The notes: generated by a model not told the origin, from the sequence alone. A stretch of 64,000 nucleotides of DNA from JAHEFT01 sp963700705 (GCA_963700705.1 CAVOYQ010000016.1:34189-98188); one strand, 5' to 3'. Shown: positions 1 to 9,792, numbered from the stretch's first letter. Numbers and translations: made by a program.

Positions 1-1
1 G

Positions 2-1218
2 CTGCATAACCGGAAGGCGTTTTCGGATGCCCTGGAAGCCTGTATCGCCTCACCTTCGGCCAACGACACCGCAGCCGTGTTCTACGTGGAAACAGACAAT
101 ATAAAGGACCTGCAGAACGAACTCTCCCCCGAGGCGATGGATGCCTTTGTTTCCGATCTTGCCGAAATGATCAGGAAGTCAATGGCTCCCGCCGACTTTG
201 CCGCGCGCATCAGCGACAATGGTTTTGCGATCCTCATGGCCCGGCCGACCAGCGCTCAATTGGAAAAAGCCGGCCGCGAACTGGTTTCTGCATACCGTAG
301 CCACATCATCGATATCGGTGACCGTGCGCTTTCAGCCTCCTGCAGCATGGGCATGGCCGCTGTTGGTCGCCTGGCCACCAGCGCGCCTGACATCATTAGC
401 CTGCGCACGCAAGGCACATGCGGAAGCGGCGGAAAAAGGCGATCAGCTGATTGTCTACAGGCCGCAGTCTGACCGCGGTGACCGCCGTCAGCGGAGAACA
501 GGAGTGGATTGACCGCATCAGGGTCGCCCTTTCCAACCAGGACTTTTACAGCGTGCAGCAGTCCATTGTCGATCTGGATGGCGAAGGCGAACAGATGATG
601 GAAAACATCACCTTCATGCGCGGTGAGGACGGCGATTACCCGTCACGGGAATTCCAGCAGATCGCCGATCGAAACGACCTCGCCGGGACGATTGACCGGC
701 ACGTCATTCCGGGCCTGTTGAAGACCTTCGTGGACAGCGAGGAACGCCAGGTCATCAGCCTGAGCAATAATTCGATTCTCGATTACGGTTTCCCCGGCTG
801 GTTCGCAGAGCAATTGAAGTTGTCCTGCGTGGAGGGCAGCAGGATTATCCTGCAAATTGCCGCCAACGCGGCGGTCACCAATCTGCGCCCGGCGCAGCGC
901 CTGATGAAGGAACTCAGTCCATACGGTTGCCAGTTGGCTGTCAGCCTGTTTGACTCGGAACGGCGCACACGCCAGTTGCTGGAACACCTGGATGTCTCGT
1001 TCATCAAGATCGATCCTGCATTGACTGAAAACATGACGGCCATTACCAAGAACCAGGAAGCAGTGAACAAGATCGTAGAGGCCGCTGAAAAGCGTGGTGT
1101 TGCCGTCATTGCCGACGAAGTTTCAGATACGGCCAGCCTGGCGGTCCTGTGGCAATGCGGTGTCAAGTTGATCGCCGGAACGTTCCTCAGGGAATCCTCA
1201 CAGGTGCTGGCAAAATAA
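2..1218 (+). CDS. Degenerate GGDEF-EAL domain protein, FimX-like (5' partial, two frame breaks)
   Basis: The gene enters from the left edge, so its start is unseen. The first ~140 codons look like a GGDEF domain: an LHNRKAF start as in diguanylate cyclases, but ISDNG where the GGDEF loop should be. The second half (from about position 520) looks like an EAL domain in which the catalytic acidic positions are replaced (LQIAA where EAL enzymes have a Glu-rich strand, LFDSER in place of DDFG). Both halves therefore look catalytically dead, as in FimX-type proteins that bind rather than turn over cyclic di-GMP; that role is inference. The frame breaks at about 413 (extra g) and 468 (extra t). Removing both gives one continuous product of about 404 residues ending at 1218. 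A separate response-regulator or PAS region may lie off the window. Confidence 0.7.
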
Positions 1219-1239
1219 AAAGTCATTAAACTCTGTCCG

Positions 1240-2095
1240 ATGTACCGGACAGGCAGATTCGCCCCTTCTCCGACCGGAGAGTTGCATTTCGGCTCCCTGA
1301 TAGCCGCGGTCGCAAGCTATTTGCAGGCAAAGTCTGCAGGCGGCCAGTGGCTGGTCCGTATCGAGGATATTGATCCGCCGCGGGAGGTGCCCGGCAGCGC
1401 CGGGCGGATTCTGCAGGAATTGCAGAGATTCGGATTAAAGCCCGATCAGCCGGTGCTTTATCAAAGTACACGAACCGAAGCCTATGAAATCGCGATCAGG
1501 CAATTGCTGGATTCCAACCAGGCTTACTGGTGTGGCTGCAGCCGGTCCGAGCTGCCCGCAACCGGCGCCATACCCCGGCACTTGCAGCCGTGGCATACCG
1601 GCAGGGAAAACACCCCGCTCTGTCCGCCTCAGGGTCAGTGATGAAATCATCGCTTTTACCGATCTTATCCAGGGCCTGGTAGAGGAAAACCTGTCGGAAT
1701 CCGTCGGCGATTTTGTCATCCGCCGGGCCGATGGCCTGGCGGCCTATCAACTGGCCGTAGTCGTGGATGATGCGTTCCAGGGCGTGACCGAAATCATGAG
1801 AGGGGCCGATTTACTGGATTCCACCGCTCGGCAAATCTATCTGCAGACATGCCTGGGGCTTGACACACCCGCGTATGCCCACCACCCGGTTGCGCTCGGG
1901 GAGGACGGCGCCAAACTGAGCAAACGTTTTAATTCAGATCCTGTCGCCGCGCTCAGCGCGGAGCGGGCGCTGGAAGCAGCGCTTCGATTTCTCGGCCAAC
2001 CCTGCCCCCTGGGTCTCAGCCAGGCCGGGCTTTTGAACTGGGCATTGGAAAATTGGCAACTCTCGAGGATTCCCCGCACGGCATTCACGCTATAA
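1240..2095 (+). CDS. gluQ: Glutamyl-Q tRNA(Asp) synthetase (one frame break)
   Basis: GluQ is a stand-alone paralogue of the glutamyl-tRNA synthetase catalytic core. It attaches glutamate to queuosine in the anticodon of tRNA(Asp). The N-terminus has the class I signature in FAPSPTGELHFGSL (HIGH-like), then RIEDIDPPRE. A Cys pair in WCGCSR and a later YPGTCSRG supply zinc-ligand positions, and a KLSKR motif (KMSKS-like) follows near the C-terminus. The frame breaks at about 1570 (extra a between GCC and TAC); repaired, the protein is about 284 residues, normal for the family and lacking an anticodon-binding domain. It starts at ATG 1240, 21 bp after the EAL gene. In many gammaproteobacteria gluQ follows dksA; here it does not. 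Confidence 0.88.
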
Positions 2096-2122
2096 TGCCT
2101 GTTCATTCGTGTGAGCAATGCA

Positions 2123-3079
2123 ATGAATTCCAATTATCTAGATTTTGAACAGCCCATTGCCGAATTGCAGGCCAAGATAGATGAACTGAAAAACGTCGGC
2201 TCGGATAACGCCATCAATCTCGACGAAGAAATTCAGCGGCTGCAAGCCAAGATGCGCACCAAGATTACCAGCATATTCAAAGATCTTACGCCCTGGCAGA
2301 TCTCCCAATTGAGCCGGCATCCCCTGCGCCCTTACACGCTTGATTACGTTGAAAAGATCTTTGACGACTTCCACGAATTACACGGTGACCGCGCGTTCGC
2401 CGACGACCATGCCATCGTTGGCGGGCTCGCCCGGTTCAGGGGCCGCTCCATCATGTTCATCGGCCAGCAGAAAGGCCGGGATACCAAGGCAAAGGTATTT
2501 CGGAATTTCGGCATGCCGCGGCCCGAAGGTTACCGCAAAGCCTTACGGCTGATGCACATGGCAGCGCGTTTTCATCTGCCTTTGATCACCTTCATCGACA
2601 CGCCGGGAGCTTACCCGGGCGTGGGTGCGGAAGAACGCGGGCAATCAGAGGCGATCGCAAAAAACCTGCAGGTGATGTCCCGGCTTCCGGTACCGATTAT
2701 CTGCACCATCATCGGGGAAGGTGGTTCAGGTGGCGCACTGGCCATTGGCGTCGGCGACCGGGTCAATATTCTCGAATACAGCACTTATTCGGTCATCTCG
2801 CCGGAAGGTTGTGCCTCGATCTTGTGGAAGGATGCCGCCAACGCGGAAGAAGCCGCAACCGCATTGGGCATCACTTCCGATCGCCTGAAGTCATTGGGGC
2901 TGGTGGATGAGATCATTCCTGAGCCTTTGGGCGGTGCACACAAGGATCCCGTGGAAGTCGCCAAACGAATCGCGGATTGCGTCGAAAAACAACTGGCTGA
3001 ACTCGAGAAGAAAACCACCGATCAACTTGTCGAGGACCGTTTTCGCCGACTGCTCAGCTACGGTGAATTCCAGGACTAG
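2123..3079 (+). CDS. accA: Acetyl-CoA carboxylase carboxyltransferase subunit alpha
   Basis: AccA is the alpha subunit of the carboxyltransferase of acetyl-CoA carboxylase. With AccD it moves the carboxyl group from carboxybiotin to acetyl-CoA, giving malonyl-CoA for fatty acid synthesis in the cytoplasm. The product is about 318 residues, the normal size. The N-terminus (YLDFEQPIAEL), the central DTPGAYPGVGAEERGQ stretch and the GEGGSGGALAIGVGD stretch are highly conserved in the family. A GTG at 2111 is also in frame, but the ATG at 2123 matches the usual AccA start, with GTGAG 7 nt upstream as a weak ribosome site. It lies 28 bp after gluQ and 55 bp before tilS, so it is probably cotranscribed with them. 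Confidence 0.96.
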   Translation: MNSNYLDFEQPIAELQAKIDELKNVGSDNAINLDEEIQRLQAKMRTKITSIFKDLTPWQISQLSRHPLRPYTLDYVEKIFDDFHELHGDRAFADDHAIVGGLARFRGRSIMFIGQQKGRDTKAKVFRNFGMPRPEGYRKALRLMHMAARFHLPLITFIDTPGAYPGVGAEERGQSEAIAKNLQVMSRLPVPIICTIIGEGGSGGALAIGVGDRVNILEYSTYSVISPEGCASILWKDAANAEEAATALGITSDRLKSLGLVDEIIPEPLGGAHKDPVEVAKRIADCVEKQLAELEKKTTDQLVEDRFRRLLSYGEFQD

Positions 3080-3134
3080 TACCGTGACCCATGAATTTCG
3101 ATACGACCAGCGCGTCGCTGACCGGTCAGGGTAA

Positions 3135-4490
3135 ATGAAACCCGAAGTATCCGACTTCTGCAGCCAGCACCTGCTCGACAGCCTTGCCCGTCTGCCCAGG
3201 CCGAGAAAATACTGGATCGGATTCAGTGGCGGCGCTGATTCCACAGCCCTGCTGCAGGCGATGCATGAATGCCGTGAACAGCTGTCCGTATCCTTCCAGG
3301 CCGTACATTTTCATCACGGTTTACAACAGGGCGCAGATGCCTGGGAAGAACATTGCCGCGCGTTTTGCGCCGAACGGGATGTGCCGTATGTTTCCAAAAA
3401 TCTTGAAATCGATTTTTCAGGCAGAAGCAGCCCCGAGGAAACGGCCCGCAACTGTCGCTATCGCGCGGTTGCCGAAATCCTCGGACCCGATGAAATGTAC
3501 CTGACAGCCCACCATGCCGAAGACCAGGCGGAAACCCTGTTCCTGAACCTGATGCGCGGCAGCGGGATTGAAGGCCTTGCCGGCATCCCCGCACTGCGCA
3601 ACCTGGAAAACGGGTGGGTAGCAAGGCCGCTTCTGGACCGGAACCGGCCGGAACTGGAACGTTTTCTGCAATTGCGAAACATCGAATGGCTGACCGATCC
3701 TTCGAATGCGGACACCACATTCGATCGAAATTACCTGCGACAGGAACTTTTTCCCCTGATGGAACAACGCTGGCCGGGGTTACGGCGGCGCTTGTTCCGC
3801 ACCGCGAGGAACGCCCGCATCACCGCCGGCGCCATGGCCATGTTCATTGAAAGCCAGTCCGGTGAACTGATCCGCGACCGGTTCAAGATGCCGCTGCACA
3901 AGCTCCTTGAACTGGAACCGGAAATGCAGACACTGATTCTGCGCCAGTGGCTGCGCAGGCACGAAGTGCCCGTGTTGCCGGAAGCCCGGCTCACCGAGTT
4001 TCTCGAACAGCTGGCAGGCGCGGAATTGACCAGCCAGGCCGAAGTCCAATGGGAAGACTGGATGATCAAGCGGTATCAGCACGATCTGTGGCTGCACCGG
4101 CGCAATCCTTTCCTGGCGTGCCCGGCAAAAAAATGGAAGCACGGCATGAAACTCGACATCGGTCCGGATTCCGGCGGGCTCCGGTTGGTGGGCGAGCCCG
4201 CTTCGATTCCCGCCTCCTGGAAAGTCCGTGCGCGTAAATCCGGGGACCGGATACGCCTGGTGCCGCACGGACCGAGTCGCAAACTCAAACAGTTGTTCAG
4301 GTCTGCGATGATACCGCCCTGGCTCCGGTCCGGCATACCCGTACTCGAATGGGATGGCGAGGCCGTGGCGCTTGGGGACTGGGTCATCGGGCACCGCCTG
4401 CAAGACTGGTTATTCGAGAACGACCTGAAGTACCAATGGCGCCCTTCCGATCCCGTATTGGGCCGGATACGGTCCGACTGCCAACGATAA
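3135..4490 (+). CDS. tilS: tRNA(Ile)-lysidine synthetase
   Basis: TilS uses ATP and lysine to convert the wobble cytidine of the tRNA(Ile) CAU anticodon to lysidine, so that it reads AUA. The N-terminal PP-loop motif SGGADST sits near residue 32. Further family stretches are HFHHGLQ, AHHAEDQAET and NLMRGSG. A middle TilS substrate-binding region and a C-terminal domain (LRLVPHGPSRKLKQLF) follow. At 451 residues it has the long three-domain form typical of gammaproteobacteria. It starts at ATG 3135 behind CAGGG. The accA-tilS adjacency is conserved in many gammaproteobacteria. Confidence 0.95.
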   Translation: MKPEVSDFCSQHLLDSLARLPRPRKYWIGFSGGADSTALLQAMHECREQLSVSFQAVHFHHGLQQGADAWEEHCRAFCAERDVPYVSKNLEIDFSGRSSPEETARNCRYRAVAEILGPDEMYLTAHHAEDQAETLFLNLMRGSGIEGLAGIPALRNLENGWVARPLLDRNRPELERFLQLRNIEWLTDPSNADTTFDRNYLRQELFPLMEQRWPGLRRRLFRTARNARITAGAMAMFIESQSGELIRDRFKMPLHKLLELEPEMQTLILRQWLRRHEVPVLPEARLTEFLEQLAGAELTSQAEVQWEDWMIKRYQHDLWLHRRNPFLACPAKKWKHGMKLDIGPDSGGLRLVGEPASIPASWKVRARKSGDRIRLVPHGPSRKLKQLFRSAMIPPWLRSGIPVLEWDGEAVALGDWVIGHRLQDWLFENDLKYQWRPSDPVLGRIRSDCQR

Positions 4491-4500
4491 GCGGAATGTA

Positions 4501-4740
4501 ATGAAAGACAAAACCGAAAAACTACCCGATTTTGAGAAAGCGCTCGAGGAACTCGAAACCCTGGTTGAGCAACTGGAATCCGGCGATTTGACCCTGGACC
4601 AGTCCCTGGCCCAGTTCAAGCGCGGTGTTGAACTCACCCGGCATTGCCAGGGTGTTCTGGACGAGGCACAGCAGGTTGTCCTCAAACTGATGGATACGGA
4701 CGATGAAACATCAGCCGCTCCCTTCGATTCCAGTGACTGA
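4501..4740 (+). CDS. xseB: Exodeoxyribonuclease VII small subunit
   Basis: XseB is the small subunit of exonuclease VII, which degrades single-stranded DNA together with the large subunit XseA (not in this window). The 79-residue product has the family pattern: DFEKALEELETLVEQLESGDL, then LDQSLAQFKRGVELTRHCQ, two amphipathic helices. It starts 10 bp after tilS, and its last 38 bp overlap ispA. The xseB-ispA-dxs order is a very common bacterial operon. Confidence 0.94.
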   Translation: MKDKTEKLPDFEKALEELETLVEQLESGDLTLDQSLAQFKRGVELTRHCQGVLDEAQQVVLKLMDTDDETSAAPFDSSD

Positions 4741-5617
4741 TTCGAACCAGTTGGTCGCTGATTGGCAGGACCGGGTTGAGACCGTCCTGGAGCAGCGCTT
4801 GCCACCCGACTCGAGTGAGCCGGTTTCACTCCACCGTGCCATGCGTTACGCGTCACTGGATGGCGGAAAACGTTTCCGGCCGGTCCTGGTTTACTCGGCC
4901 GGACGGGCATTGGGTGTCCCGGAATCAACACTCGACCCGGTCGCCGCAGCGGTCGAACTGATTCATGCCTACTCCCTGATACACGATGATTTGCCGGCGA
5001 TGGATGATGATGACCTGCGACGCGGCCGACCTACCTGTCACCGGGCTTTTGATGAAGCCACGGCCATCCTGGCAGGCGACGCCCTGCAGGCGCTGGCCTT
5101 TGAGATTCTCGCCAACGAATTATCCGCGGCCCTGCCGAATAACCTGCTGGCCATCAATACCATTGCCCGCGCCTGCGGTTCGATGGGAATGGCCGGAGGC
5201 CAGGCCCTGGACCTGGATGCAGTAGGCCGGAAAATCAGTGAGCAGCAACTCACGACCATGCACCGCCTGAAGACCGGGGCCCTGATTACCGCGTCGGTTA
5301 CGACCCCTGCACTTTTGTCCGGCGCGGAAGCCGTCACACTGGAACACCTTTCGGCTTACGGGGAGTGCATCGGCCTGGCCTTCCAGGTGCATGACGACAT
5401 CCTGGACATCACCGGAGACAGCGAATTGACCGGCAAGAGCACCCTGGCCGACGTTTCGTTGAACAAACCCACTTTTCCGTCCATCCTGGGGTTGGAAAAC
5501 TCCCGCAAAAGGGCACTTGACCTGCGCGATGAGGCCATTTTCCACCTGCAATATATCGATGGCGATACCGAGAGCCTGGCCTGGCTGGCCAATTACGTCG
5601 TTAGCCGGGACCGATAG
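4703..5617 (+). CDS. ispA: Farnesyl diphosphate synthase (polyprenyl synthetase)
   Basis: IspA condenses dimethylallyl and isopentenyl diphosphates to geranyl and then farnesyl diphosphate, the precursor of quinone tails, undecaprenyl phosphate and heme O/A. Both aspartate-rich motifs are visible: DDLPAMDDDDLRRGRPT near residue 95 and HDDILDITGD near residue 230, with MAGGQALDL between them. The length of 304 residues is standard. The start at ATG 4703 lies inside xseB, an overlap that suggests translational coupling. The product would serve the farnesyl transfer by CtaB encoded at 38170. Confidence 0.95.
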   Translation: MKHQPLPSIPVTDSNQLVADWQDRVETVLEQRLPPDSSEPVSLHRAMRYASLDGGKRFRPVLVYSAGRALGVPESTLDPVAAAVELIHAYSLIHDDLPAMDDDDLRRGRPTCHRAFDEATAILAGDALQALAFEILANELSAALPNNLLAINTIARACGSMGMAGGQALDLDAVGRKISEQQLTTMHRLKTGALITASVTTPALLSGAEAVTLEHLSAYGECIGLAFQVHDDILDITGDSELTGKSTLADVSLNKPTFPSILGLENSRKRALDLRDEAIFHLQYIDGDTESLAWLANYVVSRDR

Positions 5618-5641
5618 CTTCCAGGCGTCAGCACAGATAAA

Positions 5642-7564
5642 ATGGAAAACATGAACAATCAGCGCTACCCATTACTCAGTTCGATCAATTCTCCCGCGGA
5701 TTTGCGGCGCCTTGATGAAGAACAATTGCCGCAGGTCGCCGAAGAATTACGCGGCTACCTGATCGAGTCGGTCGCCACCAGCGGCGGGCACTTTGGCGCC
5801 GGCCTGGGTTGCGTCGAGCTCACCGTCGCGCTGCATTTTCTGTACGACACACCACATGACCGTATCGTCTGGGACGTCGGACACCAGGCCTATCCGCACA
5901 AGATTCTGTGCGAACGCGCGGGCAGTATCACCACGATCAAACAGAAACAGGGTCTGGCCCCCTTCCCCAAACGTTCCGAAAGCGAGTACGACACCTTCGG
6001 AACGGGGCATTCCTCGACTTCAATCAGCGCAGCCCTTGGCATGGCGGTCGCCTCGGCCCTGCAGGGTGAGAACCGCAAGTGCGTGGCCATAATCGGCGAC
6101 GGCGCCATGACGGCCGGCATGGCTTACGAAGCGCTTAACCACGGTGGTGACCTCGACAATGACCTGTTGGTGATTCTGAACGAAAATCAAATGTCGATCT
6201 CCCCGAATGTCGGGGCCCTGACCAAGGTGCTGGGTCGCCTGATGAGCGGCCCCACGATGACCGGCATTCGTGAACGCGGTAAAAGCCTGATGCACCGCGA
6301 TTCGCGGACCTGGCGCTTCATGAGTCGCTGGGAAGAGCACATCAAGGGCATGGTGATGCCCAGCACGCTGTTCGAGGAACTGGGCTTCAATTACCTCGGC
6401 CCCATCGACGGGCATGACATCCCTACCCTGGTGCGCACGATACGCACGGCGCGGGACATACACGGGCCCAACTTGCTTCACATCATTACCGAAAAGGGCA
6501 AGGGCTACGAACCGGCTGAAAAAGACCCGATCAAGTACCATGCAGTCGGACCTTTTAACCCGGCGACTGGCGTCGTCTCCGGACCCTCCACCGAAAAGTC
6601 CAGGAAGAACTATACCGACGTTTTCGGAGAATGGATGTGTGACATGGCCGAAGTCGACAATCGACTCCTCGCCATCACGCCCGCCATGCGGGAGGGCTCG
6701 GGACTGGTCCAGTTTCACGAGCGTTTTCCCGAACGCTACTTCGACGTCGGAATTGCAGAGCAGCACAGCGTCACGCTCGCAGCCGGAATGGCTTGTGAAG
6801 GCGCGCACCCGGTAGTCGCCATTTACAGCACTTTTTTGCAGCGCGCTTACGACCAGATGATTCACGACGTGGCGTTGCAGGACCTTCCGGTACTCTTTGC
6901 TATCGACCGCGCCGGATTGGTGGGTCCGGATGGCCCGACCCACGCAGGAAGTTTCGATCTCAGCTTCATGCGTTGCATTCCGGGCATGGTCATCATGGCG
7001 CCGGCGGACGAAGACGAATGCCGGCAAATGCTTTATACCGGGTTTTGCCATCCGGGACCTGCCGCAGTGCGCTATCCGCGCGGCCGCGGCCCGGGCGTTG
7101 AAATCCGGAAAAAAATGACCGCGATCCCGCTCGGAAAGAGCGTGACACTCCGCCAGGGAAGTGAAATCGCCATACTCGCGTTTGGCAGCATGGTGGAATC
7201 CTGCAAGACGGTCGCACAGCAACTTGACGCCACGCTGATCAATATGCGCTTCGTCAAACCCCTGGACCGTGAGGCCATCGTCCTGGCTGCGGCCCGGCAC
7301 GCAAACCTGGTAACGGTGGAAGAGAATGCAGTGGCAGGGGGTGCGGGGAGCGGTGTCAACGAACTGCTGGCTGCCGAAGGCCTGAAAGCCGGCATCCTTA
7401 ACATCGGCCTGGATGACAACTACATCCAGCACGGGACACGGGAGGAATGCCTGCACCTGGCGGGCCTGGACAGCGAGGGCATCCTGGCGAAAATCATCAG
7501 GCGTTTTGGCGCCGGGAAGCAGCGGTCTGTTCCGGAAGTTCCCTTGCGTCAGACCAGCGCCTGA
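5642..7564 (+). CDS. dxs: 1-deoxy-D-xylulose-5-phosphate synthase
   Basis: Dxs is a thiamine-diphosphate enzyme that joins pyruvate and glyceraldehyde 3-phosphate, the first step of the MEP isoprenoid pathway. At 640 residues it is complete. Visible family features are SGGHFGAGLG and VWDVGHQAYPHK near the N-terminus, the ThDP-binding GDGAMTAGMAYEALN region near residue 155, FDVGIAEQHSVTLAAG near residue 370, and the C-terminal transketolase domain. It follows ispA by 24 bp and ends the isoprenoid operon. Its 3' end overlaps the convergent DUF2238 gene by 16 bp. A second in-frame ATG at 5651 is an alternative start. Confidence 0.97.
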   Translation: MENMNNQRYPLLSSINSPADLRRLDEEQLPQVAEELRGYLIESVATSGGHFGAGLGCVELTVALHFLYDTPHDRIVWDVGHQAYPHKILCERAGSITTIKQKQGLAPFPKRSESEYDTFGTGHSSTSISAALGMAVASALQGENRKCVAIIGDGAMTAGMAYEALNHGGDLDNDLLVILNENQMSISPNVGALTKVLGRLMSGPTMTGIRERGKSLMHRDSRTWRFMSRWEEHIKGMVMPSTLFEELGFNYLGPIDGHDIPTLVRTIRTARDIHGPNLLHIITEKGKGYEPAEKDPIKYHAVGPFNPATGVVSGPSTEKSRKNYTDVFGEWMCDMAEVDNRLLAITPAMREGSGLVQFHERFPERYFDVGIAEQHSVTLAAGMACEGAHPVVAIYSTFLQRAYDQMIHDVALQDLPVLFAIDRAGLVGPDGPTHAGSFDLSFMRCIPGMVIMAPADEDECRQMLYTGFCHPGPAAVRYPRGRGPGVEIRKKMTAIPLGKSVTLRQGSEIAILAFGSMVESCKTVAQQLDATLINMRFVKPLDREAIVLAAARHANLVTVEENAVAGGAGSGVNELLAAEGLKAGILNIGLDDNYIQHGTREECLHLAGLDSEGILAKIIRRFGAGKQRSVPEVPLRQTSA

Positions 7565-8148
7565 TTACGGATCTGCCGGTCGTGCAGCTTGCCCAGCACC
7601 ACCAGGGCGAGGCAGGCACCGCACAGCGCCCAAAACATATCGGACTGGGTATCCCAGACATAGCCCTGGGTGCCCAGGAATGAATCGGCCGCTTCCGCGC
7701 TGAGCAACGCAACCCACCACTCGACCAGTTCGTAGAAAGCACTGATTGCCAGGCAAATACTGATCACGATGAATGACAGCCAGCCCCGTTTGGCGACAAC
7801 CCGGTTGCGGATCAGGACTTCACGAATGACAATCGCGGGTACAAACCCTTGCGCCAGGTGTCCCAGCTTGTCGTAATTGTTGCGTCCCCCGCCCATCCAT
7901 TCACTGACCCAGTCACCCGCGGGTACTTCAGCATAGGTGTAATGCCCGCCGACCATCAGGATAATGGCGTGCACCAGGATCAACCCGTAAGCGAGCGGTG
8001 TCAGCGGGAAACGCGTCCGGGTCATTGCGAGGACAGCCAGGGCGACCAGCGCAGGCGTTACTTCCAGCCACCAGGTGGGATAATCATGCGGCTTCCATCC
8101 TGACCAAGCCAGGACCAGGAAGAAAACCAACAGCCAGATAATTTTCAA
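7549..8148 (-). CDS. DUF2238 (YjdF-like) integral membrane protein
   Basis: This 199-residue protein has about five to six hydrophobic segments and the DUF2238 hallmarks YDKLGHLAQGF, an SAFYELVEWW helix and WDTQSDMFWALCG near the C-terminus. Its function is unknown; the conserved His, Glu and Asp residues in membrane helices suggest an ion- or ligand-handling role, but that is speculation. It begins with a TTG at 8148 directly after the stop codon of the universal stress protein gene (TAATTG), so it is probably translated from the same mRNA. It converges on, and overlaps, the end of dxs. Confidence 0.82.
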   Translation of the reverse strand: MKIIWLLVFFLVLAWSGWKPHDYPTWWLEVTPALVALAVLAMTRTRFPLTPLAYGLILVHAIILMVGGHYTYAEVPAGDWVSEWMGGGRNNYDKLGHLAQGFVPAIVIREVLIRNRVVAKRGWLSFIVISICLAISAFYELVEWWVALLSAEAADSFLGTQGYVWDTQSDMFWALCGACLALVVLGKLHDRQIRNQALV

Positions 8149-8601
8149 TTATTCGGCTTCGTAGACCCTGACGGCCAGCACATCACAGGTCGAACCGTGA
8201 AGCACCGAATTTGCCGTGGCTCCGAGCAGCAACTGGACACCTTTCTGACCATGGGTGCCCAAAACAATCAGGTCCAGGTCATTTTCTTCCGAAAACCGCC
8301 GGATTTCACGGGCGGGTGTTCCGTTGAGGAAATGGCGGAAGGCTTCCGGCACGCCGGCTTTCTTGCCGATTTCATCGAGCTTCGCCCGTAGTTCGGACCG
8401 CAAATTTTCCTCAACTTCGTCCATGCCCACAAACACCGGGCCGTATGGCACGACGCCCATGTACACCGAATCCATCGGCTCCTGGACATAAATCAGGTGT
8501 ATTTCGCTTTCCGGCGCAGCCACATCCAGCGCCCGGCTTAAAATGGCAGAGGACTCACTGCTTAAATCAATTGCAACTGCAATTTTCTTGTAACCAGACA
8601 T
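8149..8601 (-). CDS. Universal stress protein (UspA family)
   Basis: A 150-residue single Usp domain. The N-terminus KKIAVAIDLS and the C-terminal LIVLGTHGQKG... followed by GATANSVLHGSTCDVLAVR match the ATP-binding G-2x-G-9x-G(S/T) type of Usp fold, so it is likely nucleotide-binding. The open frame runs far upstream, but homology begins at the ATG at 8601, which has GGAGAAT 4-10 nt upstream, so that start was chosen. A DUF2238 membrane gene follows immediately. Its role (general stress survival) is known only at family level. Confidence 0.9.
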   Translation of the reverse strand: MSGYKKIAVAIDLSSESSAILSRALDVAAPESEIHLIYVQEPMDSVYMGVVPYGPVFVGMDEVEENLRSELRAKLDEIGKKAGVPEAFRHFLNGTPAREIRRFSEENDLDLIVLGTHGQKGVQLLLGATANSVLHGSTCDVLAVRVYEAE

Positions 8602-8709
8602 ATCATTCTCCGCTCTGACAAAGCCCCTCGTTTTCATTCTACCCCAGGCTGGGCGAAAATGGATGACAGGGATCAAAGGCGTCCCGCCTGCAGGGGCTAT
8701 GATTTCAAG

Positions 8710-9759
8710 ATGAACAGCGATGGCAACAAAATGCGCGCCATGCGGATTCACCGGATCGGTCCGGTCGACGCCAGGCATCCTCCACTGGAGGAAAACCTCG
8801 TACCGGTGCCTTCGCCGGGCAAGCATGACCTGCTGATTCGGGTTCATGCCTGCGGTGTCTGCCATACCGAAATAGATGAAATCGAAGGCCGGACTCCGCC
8901 ACCGGACTTGCCCGTCACACCGGGGCACCAGGTCGTCGGCACGGTGGTGGCGCAGGGCGTAGCCTGTAACAGCGGATTGCTCAATCAGCGGGTTGGCGTC
9001 GCCTGGATTCACTCGGCTTGCGGGAGGTGCCGATGGTGCATCGGCGGCCGGGAAAACCTCTGTCCGGACTTCATCGCTTGCGGACGCGACGTGGCGGGGG
9101 GCTATGCCGAATACATGACTGTTCCGGAATCTTTCGCAATTCCGATCCCGGCCGGGATCGGTGATCTGGAGGCGACGCCTTTGCTGTGCGCCGGCGCCGT
9201 GGGTTACCGCGCGCTCAGCTTGTGCCGGTTGGAGAACGGCCAGAACCTCGGGTTGACCGGCTTTGGCGCTTCGGGTCACCTGGTTTTGCAAATGGCGCGA
9301 TATCTCTACCCGGATTCCGCCATTTTTGTATTTGCCCGCAGCCCAAAGGAAAGGGCGTTTGCCTCGGAACTGGGGGCGGTCTGGACGGGAAACACTCCGG
9401 ACCAGCCCGGAGTCGGGCTCGACGCCATCATCGATACCACGCCGGCCTGGCTGCCGGTTCTTGCGGCCATGGATGCGCTGGCGCCCGGGGGAAGACTGGT
9501 GATCAATGCGATACGCAAGGAGAGCACCGACCGGGAGCTGCTGACATCGCTGGATTACGAAAGGCATTTATGGCGGGAAAAAGCCCTGGGAACGGTAGCC
9601 AACGTCACCCGCCATGACGTTCGCGAATGCCTGCGACTGGCAGAAGAAATCCCGCTTAAACCGTTTGTCACGCCCTACCCGCTGGAACAGGCGAACCGGG
9701 CTCTGCTGGAGCTGAAACAGGGGCATATACAGGGCGCCAAGGTGTTGCAGATCCGATAG
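8710..9759 (+). CDS. Zinc-dependent alcohol dehydrogenase family protein
   Basis: A medium-chain dehydrogenase/reductase of about 349 residues. The catalytic zinc region CGVCHTEIDEIEG and the following GHQVVGTV are present, as is the structural zinc set of four cysteines in CGRCRWCIGGRENLC. The Rossmann region around residue 180 reads LTGFGASGHLVLQMA, the usual GxGxxG-like turn. Such enzymes oxidise alcohols or reduce aldehydes with NAD(P); the substrate cannot be told. The frame is open from 8659, but the ATG at 8710 is a better start by family length; an ATG at 8731 is also possible. It is divergent from the Usp gene. Confidence 0.88.
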   Translation: MNSDGNKMRAMRIHRIGPVDARHPPLEENLVPVPSPGKHDLLIRVHACGVCHTEIDEIEGRTPPPDLPVTPGHQVVGTVVAQGVACNSGLLNQRVGVAWIHSACGRCRWCIGGRENLCPDFIACGRDVAGGYAEYMTVPESFAIPIPAGIGDLEATPLLCAGAVGYRALSLCRLENGQNLGLTGFGASGHLVLQMARYLYPDSAIFVFARSPKERAFASELGAVWTGNTPDQPGVGLDAIIDTTPAWLPVLAAMDALAPGGRLVINAIRKESTDRELLTSLDYERHLWREKALGTVANVTRHDVRECLRLAEEIPLKPFVTPYPLEQANRALLELKQGHIQGAKVLQIR

Positions 9760-9792
9760 GCAGGAACGGCTCATTTCTGGCAAGATGCGCAG

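Noticed and set aside
6020..7456. 478-residue open frame on the minus strand inside dxs
   Set aside because: Antisense to a fully conserved dxs, with composition typical of a shadow frame in GC-rich DNA and no recognisable domain.
8602..9567. Long N-terminal extension of the universal stress protein frame
   Set aside because: It runs antisense through the alcohol dehydrogenase; the Usp domain and a good ribosome site begin at 8601.
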